Origin: Prevotella sp. 10(H)
GTDB lineage: Bacteria; Bacteroidota; Bacteroidia; Bacteroidales; Dysgonomonadaceae
Reading direction: 5' to 3'
NCBI RefSeq assembly: GCF_000711235.1
Contig: NZ_JOMI01000007.1
Location: 310,001-374,000, forward strand
Length of the DNA: 64,000 nt
This document shows positions 18,402 to 27,011 of this stretch, piece after piece; within the stretch, counting starts at the first letter, position 1; each line of letters begins with the position of its first letter. The notes under the pieces were generated by a model. It did no database searches, was not told the DNA's origin, and worked only from the letters and a program-made list of their open reading frames with translations. The position numbers were made by a program, and so were the translations under genes.

Positions 18402-20357
18402 ATGAAAAATAAATATTTAATACTTCTGTTTATTTTATTCTTATCCGTCCCTTATTCCAAAGCTCAGGAAAATATAGTATTAACTTCACCCAATGGGGAA
18501 ATAAGTACATCTGTTAAGATATCGGATAAAATCTATTATTCTGTTTCGTATAATGGAACAGAACTAATGAAAGATAATCTCTTACAACTTAATCTACGAG
18601 GTCTGAATTTAGGGGAGAATCCAAAGTTGATATCGGAAAAAAGAAAGAAGGTAAACGACGATATGACCCCTGTGGTACCACTAAAGTTTTCTACTGTAAA
18701 AAATGAATATAATCAATTACTGCTTGTTTTTAAAGGCGATTATTCAGTAGAGTTCAGAGCATTTGACGATGGCGTAGCCTACCGTTTCATTACCAATAAA
18801 AAAGGCGATATAGAGGTGATGAACGAAGAAGTTCACTTCAATTTCCCGGACGATTATTTTCTGCACTTACAACAGGTGTGGAGGACATTCGGTACACCAT
18901 ATGAAGAACCTTATACTCATTTGCCATTAAAGGAATTCAATGCATCCAGTAAAATGTCGACGCTTCCTATCCTTATAGATACAAAAAAGAATTATAAAAT
19001 ATTGTTCGCAGAAGCTGGCTTGCACGATTATCCGGCTATGCTCATAAAAGGAGAGGATGATCTTTCAGTAAGCGGTGCCTTTCCACGTTGTCCACTAAAG
19101 CATGAGTATAAAGGTGGCGACCGTATTGTAATTAGTCAGGAAGCCGATTATATGGCCAAAACTACAGGGCAAAGGACATTCCCTTGGCGCTTTTTTCTTA
19201 TCACTAAAGAAGATGGACAACTTATCGAGAATACGATGGTTTGCCGCCTGTCCGAGTCTTCGCAGATCGAGGATACATCATGGATTCTCCCGGGTCAGAC
19301 AGTATGGGATTGGTGGAATTATGCCATGCCGTATGATGTGGATTTTGCAGCGGGAAGAAACCAGGATACCTATAAGTATTTCATAGATTTCGCTGCCGAA
19401 AGCAATATACCTTATACATTGATTGACGACGGCTGGGCAAATAGCCGCAAGGAGCCTTTCAAAGCCAATCCGAATGTAAATATGCCGGAGGTTATAGAAT
19501 ATGCGAATAAGAAAAATATAAAAATCATCTTATGGATGCATTGGTCGGCTATAGAAAACAATATGGATAGCATATTCAGGATTTACAATCAATGGGGTAT
19601 TGCAGGTGTTAAGATTGACTTCATGGAACGCAACGATCAGTGGATGGTTAATTTCTACGAACGAACAGCGAAAGAAGCCGCAGCTAATAAAATGATCGTC
19701 TTATTTCACGGCTCATTTAGTCCTAAAGGTCTGGAGTATAAATATCCTAATGTTCTCGCATACGAAGCGGTGAGAGGGCTCGAATGGAAAGGTGAAGCCA
19801 CTGCCGATAACGGTATTTATTTGCCTTTTATGCGTAATGCAGTAGGCCCGATGGATTATACACCGGGTGCCATGATGAGTATGCAGCCCGAGTTCTATGC
19901 AAACAGCGATTATAATCCTGCAGCTATTGGTACACGCGCTATGCAACTGGCTCATTTCATAGTGTTTGAAAGCGGAATGCAGATGCTTGCCGATAATCCG
20001 ACCCGATACAATAAGGAAAAAGAATGTTTCGACTTCATTACCAGTGTACCCGTTACATGGGATGAGACAATTGCTTTGAAAGCCGAAGTAGGGGAGTATG
20101 TCGTGGTTGCCAAGAGGAAAGGGCAAAAATGGTATATCGGAGCCATAACAAATAGCAAACTGAAAGAAAGGAATATCGAATTTGACCTGAGCTTTCTCGA
20201 TAAAGGACGTACTTATAAACTGACTTCTTTCGAAGATGGGCCGAATGCCAACTATGTAGCGATGGATTATAAGAAAAGAATTGTAAATTTGGATGCCGGA
20301 AAGAAAGTTACGATAAAATTGGCCAAAAGCGGAGGCTGGGCTGCTGTTCTTGAATAA
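18402..20357 (+). CDS. GH97 glycoside hydrolase, retaining alpha-galactosidase type
   Basis: 651 residues with a signal peptide ending YSKAQ. Layout follows GH97: N-terminal beta-supersandwich (about 25-280), a catalytic barrel (about 290-560) and a C-terminal sheet domain. GVKIDFMERNDQ places Asp406 where retaining GH97 members have their nucleophile, and AYEAVRG places Glu455 as the acid/base 49 residues later. Inverting SusB-type alpha-glucosidases lack that Asp. The conserved NAVGPMDYTPG block is present. Predicted to release alpha-galactose, or a related sugar, from the imported oligosaccharide. It is a paralogue of the next gene, 28 bases downstream. Confidence 0.9.
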   Translation: MKNKYLILLFILFLSVPYSKAQENIVLTSPNGEISTSVKISDKIYYSVSYNGTELMKDNLLQLNLRGLNLGENPKLISEKRKKVNDDMTPVVPLKFSTVKNEYNQLLLVFKGDYSVEFRAFDDGVAYRFITNKKGDIEVMNEEVHFNFPDDYFLHLQQVWRTFGTPYEEPYTHLPLKEFNASSKMSTLPILIDTKKNYKILFAEAGLHDYPAMLIKGEDDLSVSGAFPRCPLKHEYKGGDRIVISQEADYMAKTTGQRTFPWRFFLITKEDGQLIENTMVCRLSESSQIEDTSWILPGQTVWDWWNYAMPYDVDFAAGRNQDTYKYFIDFAAESNIPYTLIDDGWANSRKEPFKANPNVNMPEVIEYANKKNIKIILWMHWSAIENNMDSIFRIYNQWGIAGVKIDFMERNDQWMVNFYERTAKEAAANKMIVLFHGSFSPKGLEYKYPNVLAYEAVRGLEWKGEATADNGIYLPFMRNAVGPMDYTPGAMMSMQPEFYANSDYNPAAIGTRAMQLAHFIVFESGMQMLADNPTRYNKEKECFDFITSVPVTWDETIALKAEVGEYVVVAKRKGQKWYIGAITNSKLKERNIEFDLSFLDKGRTYKLTSFEDGPNANYVAMDYKKRIVNLDAGKKVTIKLAKSGGWAAVLE

Positions 20358-20385
20358 CCCATAATCATTAACCCACATATAACCT

Positions 20386-22338
20386 ATGAGAAGTAGAATC
20401 TTAATCTTATTGTTTTTATCCCTTTATTTTTTGAATCTGAGTGCCCAGAAAAAAATAGAGTTGCTTTCTCCTAACGGGGGAATTAAAACAGTTATAACCG
20501 TTTCCGACAAGATATATTATAGTATATTTTATGACGGAGAAGAACTGTTGACAAATAATCATTTACAGCTTCAGCTGAAAGGCGAAGTTTTGGGGCAAAA
20601 TCCGAAACTGACTGGCCAGAAACAAACAAAAGGCTCGGAAACAATAAAGCCTATTGTACCCTTAAAATATTCAACTATAGCAAGTGAGTATAACAAGTTA
20701 TTATTGACCTTCAAAGGGAACTACTCAGTGGAATTCAGAGCCTTTGACGATGGTATAGCTTATCGTTTTGTAACCGATAAGAAAGGTGATATAGATGTTT
20801 TGGGAGAAGATTTCACTGTTAACTTTCCCCGCGAATATTTACTTCATCTACAGCAGGCAGGAAGATTTAAAACTGCTTATGAGGAGCCGTATACTCATAT
20901 GACGAGCAGCGACTGGAAAGCATCGGATAAGATGTCCACACTTCCCGTTCTGATCGATACAAAGAGTAAGTACAAAATCCTTATCTCAGAATCTGACCTG
21001 AGCGATTACCCTTGTCTGTTTCTTAAAAGTAGTGGTGCGAACGGTATTGTTTCCACATTCCCTAAAGCTCCATTAGAGTTTGGCGAAGATGGCGACCGTA
21101 GCCTTAAAATACTGAAAGAAGCTGATTATATTGCCCGTACATCCGGCACAAGAAGCTTTCCGTGGCGCTATTTTGTAATCACGAAAGACGATTCTCAACT
21201 CATTGAGAATACATTGACCTGCAAACTTGCCACCCAGAATGTCTTGAGTGAAACGAACTGGATTAAGCCCGGAAAGGTCAGCTGGGAATGGTGGAACGAT
21301 GCTTCACCTTACGGCCCGGATGTGAATTTTGTATCCGGTTATAACCTCGAAACCTATAAATATTATATCGATTTCGCATCTAAATATGGTATCGAGTATA
21401 TCATTATGGATGAAGGATGGGCGAAAACAGTTTTCGATCCTTATACTCCGAATCCTAAAGTAGATGTGCACGAACTCATACGTTACGGTAAAGAAAAGAA
21501 TGTTGGTATTGTCCTTTGGCTGACTTGGCTATGCGTAGAAAACCACTTTGATGTATTCAAAGTATTCAAAGACTGGGGAGTAAAAGGTGTAAAGATCGAC
21601 TTTATGGATCGTAGCGATCAGTGGATGGTAAACTATTACGAACGGGTAGCAAAAGAAGCAGCTAAATATGAGTTGCTGGTTGATTTTCACGGCTCTTTCA
21701 GCCCTAAAGGATTAGAATATAAATATCCGAATGTGATCTCTTATGAAGGTGTGCGGGGTATGGAACAAATGGGAGGATGTACGCCCGATAATTCTATTTA
21801 CTTTCCGTTTATGCGAAATGCAGTAGGCCCGATGGATTATACTCCGGGTGCGATGATAAGCACACAGCCCGAATCTTACGGTGCGCGTCGCCCTAATTCG
21901 GGTAGTATAGGTACCCGCGCTTATCAGATGGCGCTTTTTGTAATTTTTGAAAGCGGAATTCAGATGCTGGCTGACAATCCTACCCTGTATTACCGAAATC
22001 CCGATTGCACTGAATTTATTACACAGGTTCCTGTAACATGGGATGAAACCAAAGTGTTGAAAGCCGAGGCCGGACAAGTAGCTGTAGTAGCTAAACGTAA
22101 AGGCTCTAAATGGTATATAGGCGGTATGACAAACAATAAGGAGAAAGAAAGGAACATAGAATTGTCTTTTGATTTTCTGGATGCGGGTAAGTCTTATAAG
22201 ATGACTTATTTTGAAGACGGTATCAATGCCGGACGTCAGGCTATGGACTATCGTAAAAAAGAAATCAGTATCAGTAAAGGAGATAAACTACCTGTAAAAA
22301 TGGTAAGAAACGGCGGTTTTGCTGCCGTGATAGAGTGA
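20386..22338 (+). CDS. GH97 glycoside hydrolase, second tandem copy
   Basis: 650 residues, signal peptide ending LNLSAQ, and collinear with the preceding GH97 along its full length. The nucleophile block GVKIDFMDRSDQ gives Asp405 and SYEGVRG gives Glu454, so the retaining residues are intact here too. The region around the active site differs (EWWNDASPYGPDVNF against DWWNYAMPYDVDF; WLTWLCVENHFDVFKVF against WMHWSAIENNMDSIFRIY), which suggests divided specificity rather than simple gene dosage. A terminator follows 36 bases after the stop. Confidence 0.9.
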   Translation: MRSRILILLFLSLYFLNLSAQKKIELLSPNGGIKTVITVSDKIYYSIFYDGEELLTNNHLQLQLKGEVLGQNPKLTGQKQTKGSETIKPIVPLKYSTIASEYNKLLLTFKGNYSVEFRAFDDGIAYRFVTDKKGDIDVLGEDFTVNFPREYLLHLQQAGRFKTAYEEPYTHMTSSDWKASDKMSTLPVLIDTKSKYKILISESDLSDYPCLFLKSSGANGIVSTFPKAPLEFGEDGDRSLKILKEADYIARTSGTRSFPWRYFVITKDDSQLIENTLTCKLATQNVLSETNWIKPGKVSWEWWNDASPYGPDVNFVSGYNLETYKYYIDFASKYGIEYIIMDEGWAKTVFDPYTPNPKVDVHELIRYGKEKNVGIVLWLTWLCVENHFDVFKVFKDWGVKGVKIDFMDRSDQWMVNYYERVAKEAAKYELLVDFHGSFSPKGLEYKYPNVISYEGVRGMEQMGGCTPDNSIYFPFMRNAVGPMDYTPGAMISTQPESYGARRPNSGSIGTRAYQMALFVIFESGIQMLADNPTLYYRNPDCTEFITQVPVTWDETKVLKAEAGQVAVVAKRKGSKWYIGGMTNNKEKERNIELSFDFLDAGKSYKMTYFEDGINAGRQAMDYRKKEISISKGDKLPVKMVRNGGFAAVIE

Positions 22339-22374
22339 GCGGATAAATGTGTATCTTATTGTAAATTAATGAAG

Positions 22375-22411
22375 GAACTGCGAGCCGATTTAGGTTTGCA
22401 GTTCTTTTTTT
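22375..22411 (+). terminator. Rho-independent terminator after the GH97 pair
   Basis: GAACTGC (22375-22381) pairs with GCAGTTC (22398-22404) and is followed directly by seven T bases (22405-22411). It lies 32 bases before the next start codon, so that gene is either read through or has its own promoter. Confidence 0.75.
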
Positions 22412-22442
22412 GCTATATTTGAGAAACCTTAAATATCAGTAT

Positions 22443-23636
22443 ATGAGAGATAAACTGCTTTTTATATTTTCTTTTATTCTTTTTCTCGCTGCATTATCTT
22501 CATGCAATAGTCCTGAAAATAAAAACGAAGTCAGGCATCTGACGTTCCAGCTCGACGGCAAAGAATACGATAAACTGTATTTGAAGTGTAGGCGTTTTTC
22601 ATCTATGGGTGTAACCTTAAGAAAGCCCATATTTATAGAAGGTAAGGAAATAGAAAACAATAAGTGGCTGTTCGAAATTCCTGATTCGATAAATCAACAG
22701 ATACGTTATTTTGAACTTAAAAAGAGTATGACTGATTACGATGCAGATGTCGAAACATTTGTTGAGTTTTTGTTCAAGGAAGGGAAAAAAGAATATATGA
22801 ACTCTCTATTGTTTTATGACGACAGATTACATTCTATAAAAGCCCGGTATCAGAAAAACCATTTGGATACACTTCCTTTATTTGTAGGTGTAGACGAAGA
22901 TAGGACTATAATTTATTCAACCGATTATTTCAGCGTTGAATTGAATGATATAAAGGATACAGAAATGGAAGTAGCTCTAAGATCCAAAAACTTTGGTGTT
23001 AATAATTGGGATGGTTATGAAGTCAGTCTGGGAAATACTAAATCGCAAATTGAAAAATATCCGTATTCAAAATATTTATTGAGGGATGTAGCCTTTAGCA
23101 GAAAGCAATATAAAAGAGAAGATTTAAAAGATGTTTTGGACCTCTTTACAGAAGAGGTTAAAAAGTCGGAATACGGAAAAGAAATAGTGGATTATATTCA
23201 TTTCAATCCTGACGATTTTGCTTTTACAAATGTAAAGCTTAGAAACTCATTGACAGACGAAGCCGAATTTATTGTCCTCAACAAGGAAAAGTATAACCTT
23301 ATAGTATTTTCGGCATATTGGTGCGGCCCTTGTCACCGGCTTATTCCTGTGATAAAAGAAATATATAACGACACAAAAGATTATTTAGATATAACCTATA
23401 TTTCCCTCGATGATCCGGAAGATAAACCGAAATGGGTAGATATATTGAAAACACATAGTGTTCCGTGGCGTAGCCTTTCTTTATCGGATGACGGATTTAG
23501 CTTGAAAAATGAATATCAAATTAATTCTGTTCCATATGCCGTACTTATTAATCCTCAGGGCAAAGGCAAGGTAATAAATATCTGGTCGGAAAAAGAAGAA
23601 TTATATAAATTGGCGGATAATAAGGTTTCTCATTAA
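22443..23636 (+). CDS. Thioredoxin-fold lipoprotein (TlpA/AhpC-TSA-like)
   Basis: 397 residues from the ATG at 22443. An upstream TTG at 22410 lies in the terminator tail, and the lipoprotein signal (FLAALSSC) starts at the ATG. The C-terminal part (about 275-395) is a thioredoxin domain with SAYWCGPCHRLIPV, so both cysteines of the CxxC pair are present, and a cis-Pro-like SVPY. The N-terminal 250 residues contain no domain I recognise; Bacteroidota proteins of this shape often have a DUF4369-like or helical front. It would act in the periplasm or at the outer membrane as a thiol-disulfide reductase. Its link to the PUL is only positional. Confidence 0.8.
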   Translation: MRDKLLFIFSFILFLAALSSCNSPENKNEVRHLTFQLDGKEYDKLYLKCRRFSSMGVTLRKPIFIEGKEIENNKWLFEIPDSINQQIRYFELKKSMTDYDADVETFVEFLFKEGKKEYMNSLLFYDDRLHSIKARYQKNHLDTLPLFVGVDEDRTIIYSTDYFSVELNDIKDTEMEVALRSKNFGVNNWDGYEVSLGNTKSQIEKYPYSKYLLRDVAFSRKQYKREDLKDVLDLFTEEVKKSEYGKEIVDYIHFNPDDFAFTNVKLRNSLTDEAEFIVLNKEKYNLIVFSAYWCGPCHRLIPVIKEIYNDTKDYLDITYISLDDPEDKPKWVDILKTHSVPWRSLSLSDDGFSLKNEYQINSVPYAVLINPQGKGKVINIWSEKEELYKLADNKVSH

Positions 23637-23669
23637 TATCGTTAAAGATATACACCAATATACAAACGA

Positions 23670-23717
23670 ATAGTACCGGATTTTAAGAGCTTACTAACCT
23701 TAAAATTCCGGTACTAT
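23670..23717 (+). terminator. Strong hairpin ending region B
   Basis: Left arm 23670-23687 and right arm 23699-23717 pair with an 11-base loop, interrupted by one bulged base. It lies 34 bases after the thioredoxin-like stop and between converging genes, so it separates the + strand and - strand loci. Confidence 0.75.
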
Positions 23718-23903
23718 AATATTGAAATGCGATGTCTATAATTATCTATGAATAATCTCCACCCGTAATCACCTAAAGTTTAACATGAAAAATTCACAAT
23801 CACCTATGATTATTTAGAATCTTAAAATCAAAAACTTCACATTATTCAAAGATTAAATATGGCCTGATCCATAGACAAACATTTCAATGACCTGATTCAC
23901 TTA

Positions 23904-24968
23904 TCACTTATCTTTATATTTTGCAGGCTTCTGTGTTATTAAATCGATAAAGTATTTCTTTATAGTTTCCGCCTGTTCCGGAGTAACCGTCAGGTAACTA
24001 TGATTTCCATTTTCGCTAGGCGTAAAACGGCTGATTGCCTTATCGTCTATCTCGATAGTACCTTTACCCGATGAGCCGAAAAAGCCTTTATCGTTCTCCA
24101 CAACGTAGAGCAATGATGTCAAATCCCATGTTTGCCTGTCATAAGGCATTTGCAGATAAGCTTTGTATCCTTCTACCAGTGGATTCGGCATACCCCAGTT
24201 GAAATCATTTTCTATGCTCGATGCCGGATAGAGTATGGCGTCTCCCAGTTCGTAAGGTGAGGCGACTATAGGTGTCGGCCATTCTTTCATTACTTTCTGT
24301 ACCGCCGGAACATCACATTTCACATTGAATTCCTGAAAATTTGGGTCTTTGAAATGTCCCATCATTGCCGACAACAGTACGACTTTTTTCTTTACTAGTT
24401 CTTTCCCTGTCAAAGGTGAGTAATCATCGGCCGGACTATCCAGCAATTGTGCCAGATTAGTAGAGAAGCCTACCGAAACAATATAAACCGATGCATCGGG
24501 CTGTGCAGCCAGCACTTTACGGTACAGGTCTACCGACTTAGGGAAAGCGTTATAATCTTTCACAGTCCTCTCAAAGACTGGTTTACCGTCTTTTTGCATC
24601 TGGCAAACAACCCGCACGAAATTATCTTCATTATCTATTTTGGTACCGTTAACTACTATGCCGATAGGAATATCGGGATGCCCGTACCATGTGTTCATGA
24701 TGTCTACATATTCGGCACAATGTTTACTTACTTTTGTAGTAGGAATAGCCAATAGGTTGACACGCCCTGCTTCAATGTATTTGTATAACATATCCAGCGC
24801 CAGAGCGTCGTCTACGTCGTTGCCCATATCCGTATCGAAGATGATGTTGATAGGCTGGCTGTTTTTGGCAGTTCCCTGTTCGGTTGCATCGGCTTTTTCA
24901 GCCTTTTTACCCGAACAGGCAATTAATGAAAATGCAGCAATAGCTGTCAGTAAAAAGTTTTTTTTCAT
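23904..24968 (-). CDS. Lipoprotein inosine-uridine-type nucleoside hydrolase
   Basis: 354 residues. The signal ends in LIAC, so it is a lipoprotein of the periplasm or cell surface rather than a cytoplasmic salvage enzyme. The nucleoside hydrolase signature IIFDTDMGNDVDDALAL supplies the Ca2+/ribose-binding aspartates, and WDLTSLLYVVE near residue 290 gives the C-terminal conserved Asp. The reaction is hydrolysis of nucleosides to base and ribose. It follows a ribose-porter-type permease and ribokinase (gaps 30 and 6 bases), giving a complete ribose-from-nucleoside route. A similar grouping is known from the ribose utilisation (rus) locus of Bacteroides thetaiotaomicron. Substrate range is inferred. 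Confidence 0.88.
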   Translation of the reverse strand: MKKNFLLTAIAAFSLIACSGKKAEKADATEQGTAKNSQPINIIFDTDMGNDVDDALALDMLYKYIEAGRVNLLAIPTTKVSKHCAEYVDIMNTWYGHPDIPIGIVVNGTKIDNEDNFVRVVCQMQKDGKPVFERTVKDYNAFPKSVDLYRKVLAAQPDASVYIVSVGFSTNLAQLLDSPADDYSPLTGKELVKKKVVLLSAMMGHFKDPNFQEFNVKCDVPAVQKVMKEWPTPIVASPYELGDAILYPASSIENDFNWGMPNPLVEGYKAYLQMPYDRQTWDLTSLLYVVENDKGFFGSSGKGTIEIDDKAISRFTPSENGNHSYLTVTPEQAETIKKYFIDLITQKPAKYKDK

Positions 24969-24998
24969 ATTATTAGTTGTTTATAAATTATTTTAGTT

Positions 24999-26009
24999 TT
25001 ATGTCCGTCCTGCGTAGACAATCAGTCCGAGTCCGCAGACGAAGAGAATAAACATCAGGGTAAGTAAAAGATTTACGGTCTTGGATGTTCCTTTAAATTC
25101 TTTCCAGATGAAGATGCCCCATATCGCAGCAATCATAGGTGCTCCCTGCCCTAAAGCATACGAGATCGCCGCTCCGGCTTTACCTGCAGCAATATAGCTG
25201 AACAAGGTTCCCAATGCCCAGATACATCCGCCTAATACTCCTACCATATGTGTACTGAATGTACCGGAGAAATATTCCTTGTAGGTGACAGGGGTGCCAA
25301 CAAATGGCTTTTTCATAACAATGGTATTGAATACAAAATTACTCAGGAATACTCCTATCGCGAATACAAAGAATGCAGTATAGGGTGTAATTTTACCCAC
25401 AGCAGGCTGCTCGAAATTATCTAGGTCCATAGCTGCCGCTACAAAGCGATAGAAGAACGACATCAATATTCCGGCGAAAGCAGCAAGGAGAATACCTTTT
25501 TTCGCATTTTTATCCGATTTATTATCTGCCGTTTTCTTACTTGCTGCAATACCGTTCAGTATTATAGCAATGACAATAAGGAATACTCCGAGGAATAACG
25601 ATACAGGGTCGCCTTTCGGTGTACTGAAATAATTGATAAACACCCCTAAGACTAAAGCCAACCCCACTCCCAACGGGAATGCAACTGATAATCCGGCAAT
25701 AGAAGTTGAGGCGGCCAAAAGTATATTCGATGCATTAAAGATAACTCCGCCTATCAGTGCACTGACCAGAAATGCAGTATCTGCTTGCTTAATATCTTCG
25801 AGAAAACCTCTTCCCGAATCCCCTATACTTCCTAATGTAAATGCCATGATAACAGCAAATACAAGTATCCCTATCGCATAATCCCAATAGAAGAGTTCAT
25901 ACCGCCACGTCTTTCCTGCGAGTTTCTGGGTATTGCCCCACGAACCCCAGCAAAGCATGGTAATAAAGCAGAATAATACTGCCAGTGAATAATTATCTAC
26001 TATAAACAT
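24999..26009 (-). CDS. GRP (glucose/ribose porter) family permease
   Basis: 336 residues with about ten hydrophobic helices arranged as two halves, matching the drug/metabolite-transporter superfamily branch that contains RbsU and GlcU. The N-terminus FITMLCWGSWGNTQKLAGKTWRYELFYWDYAIG is typical. A charged loop (KKTADNKSDKNAKK, about 170-185) lies between the halves. It lies 6 bases after ribokinase and before the nucleoside hydrolase, so ribose import is the natural reading. RhaT-like rhamnose uptake is the main alternative, given a rhamnosidase-like gene nearby. Confidence 0.82.
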   Translation of the reverse strand: MFIVDNYSLAVLFCFITMLCWGSWGNTQKLAGKTWRYELFYWDYAIGILVFAVIMAFTLGSIGDSGRGFLEDIKQADTAFLVSALIGGVIFNASNILLAASTSIAGLSVAFPLGVGLALVLGVFINYFSTPKGDPVSLFLGVFLIVIAIILNGIAASKKTADNKSDKNAKKGILLAAFAGILMSFFYRFVAAAMDLDNFEQPAVGKITPYTAFFVFAIGVFLSNFVFNTIVMKKPFVGTPVTYKEYFSGTFSTHMVGVLGGCIWALGTLFSYIAAGKAGAAISYALGQGAPMIAAIWGIFIWKEFKGTSKTVNLLLTLMFILFVCGLGLIVYAGRT

Positions 26010-26015
26010 AAGCTT

Positions 26016-26936
26016 TTAATGTATTAATTTAAAGTCAACTTCTTTTCTTGACGGAATAGAGGACTGGGCACCCATTTTAGTTACTGTTATCGCTGCGCTT
26101 TCGGTTGCGAATTTCACAGCATCCACCAGATTTTTACCCTCGGATATGGCTACAGTCATTGCTCCGCAGAATGTATCACCGGCAGCGGTGGTATCTATTG
26201 CATCTACCTTTGTGGCCGGTATTTCATAGTAATTATCGCCCTCTTTCAATAAAGAACCGAGCGAGCCGAGAGTGACCACTACAATGTCCACGCCTTTATT
26301 GCTTATTATCTTTGCTGCTTTCTTTGCACTTTCCCAGTCTGTAACCTTTATGCCTGATAAGATTTCGGCTTCGTTCTTGTTCGGAATCAGCATATAAACA
26401 TTTTTCAGCAGGCTGTTCGATAATGATTGTGCTGGAGCGGGATTCAGTATCACTCTTACTCCCTTTCTTGCAGCTATTTCAGCGGCTTGCTCTACAGTTT
26501 CAATCGGAATTTCCAGTTGCATCAATAACAGATCGGCTGCCCCGATTGTACTTTCCGCTTCATTGATATCTTCAGGACACAGCGACATATTAGCTCCCGA
26601 TGCAACGATTATGCAGTTTTCTCCTTTGCGGTCTACTGATATCAATGCTACGCCCGACGGTGTGGTAGGGTCGGAGAGGATATATCCTGTGTCGAGGCCT
26701 TCTTCCTCATATTGTTTTATCGACTGGCGCCCGAACAGGTCATTGCCTGTCTTAGCAATAAAAGTTACATTCCCACCCAGACGCGCGGCGGCTATGGCCT
26801 GATTGGCTCCCTTTCCTCCCGGATTCATGAAGAAAGTCCCTCCCAATATGGTTTCGCCGGGAACAGGGAGCCTGTCGGATTTTACCACCATGTCTGTATT
26901 ACAACTTCCTATTACAACTATTCTTTTCGTGTTCAT
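26016..26936 (-). CDS. rbsK: Ribokinase
   Basis: 306-residue PfkB-family kinase that phosphorylates ribose to ribose 5-phosphate in the cytoplasm. N-terminal GSCNTDMVVKSDRLPVPGETI and NPGGKGANQAIAAARLGG are the ribokinase sugar-binding blocks. DTTAAGDTFCGAM near residue 245 contains the catalytic Asp and matches the RbsK form of the signature. It is the first gene of the ribokinase-permease-nucleoside hydrolase run. A 75-base gap separates it from the rhamnosidase-like gene upstream, and I saw no clear promoter there. Confidence 0.93.
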   Translation of the reverse strand: MNTKRIVVIGSCNTDMVVKSDRLPVPGETILGGTFFMNPGGKGANQAIAAARLGGNVTFIAKTGNDLFGRQSIKQYEEEGLDTGYILSDPTTPSGVALISVDRKGENCIIVASGANMSLCPEDINEAESTIGAADLLLMQLEIPIETVEQAAEIAARKGVRVILNPAPAQSLSNSLLKNVYMLIPNKNEAEILSGIKVTDWESAKKAAKIISNKGVDIVVVTLGSLGSLLKEGDNYYEIPATKVDAIDTTAAGDTFCGAMTVAISEGKNLVDAVKFATESAAITVTKMGAQSSIPSRKEVDFKLIH

Positions 26937-27011
26937 TTACATTCAATTATAAAGTTATCGGAATCATTTTGATTGACATTTATATATTTACTTCGAAGTT
27001 TTCTATATAAT

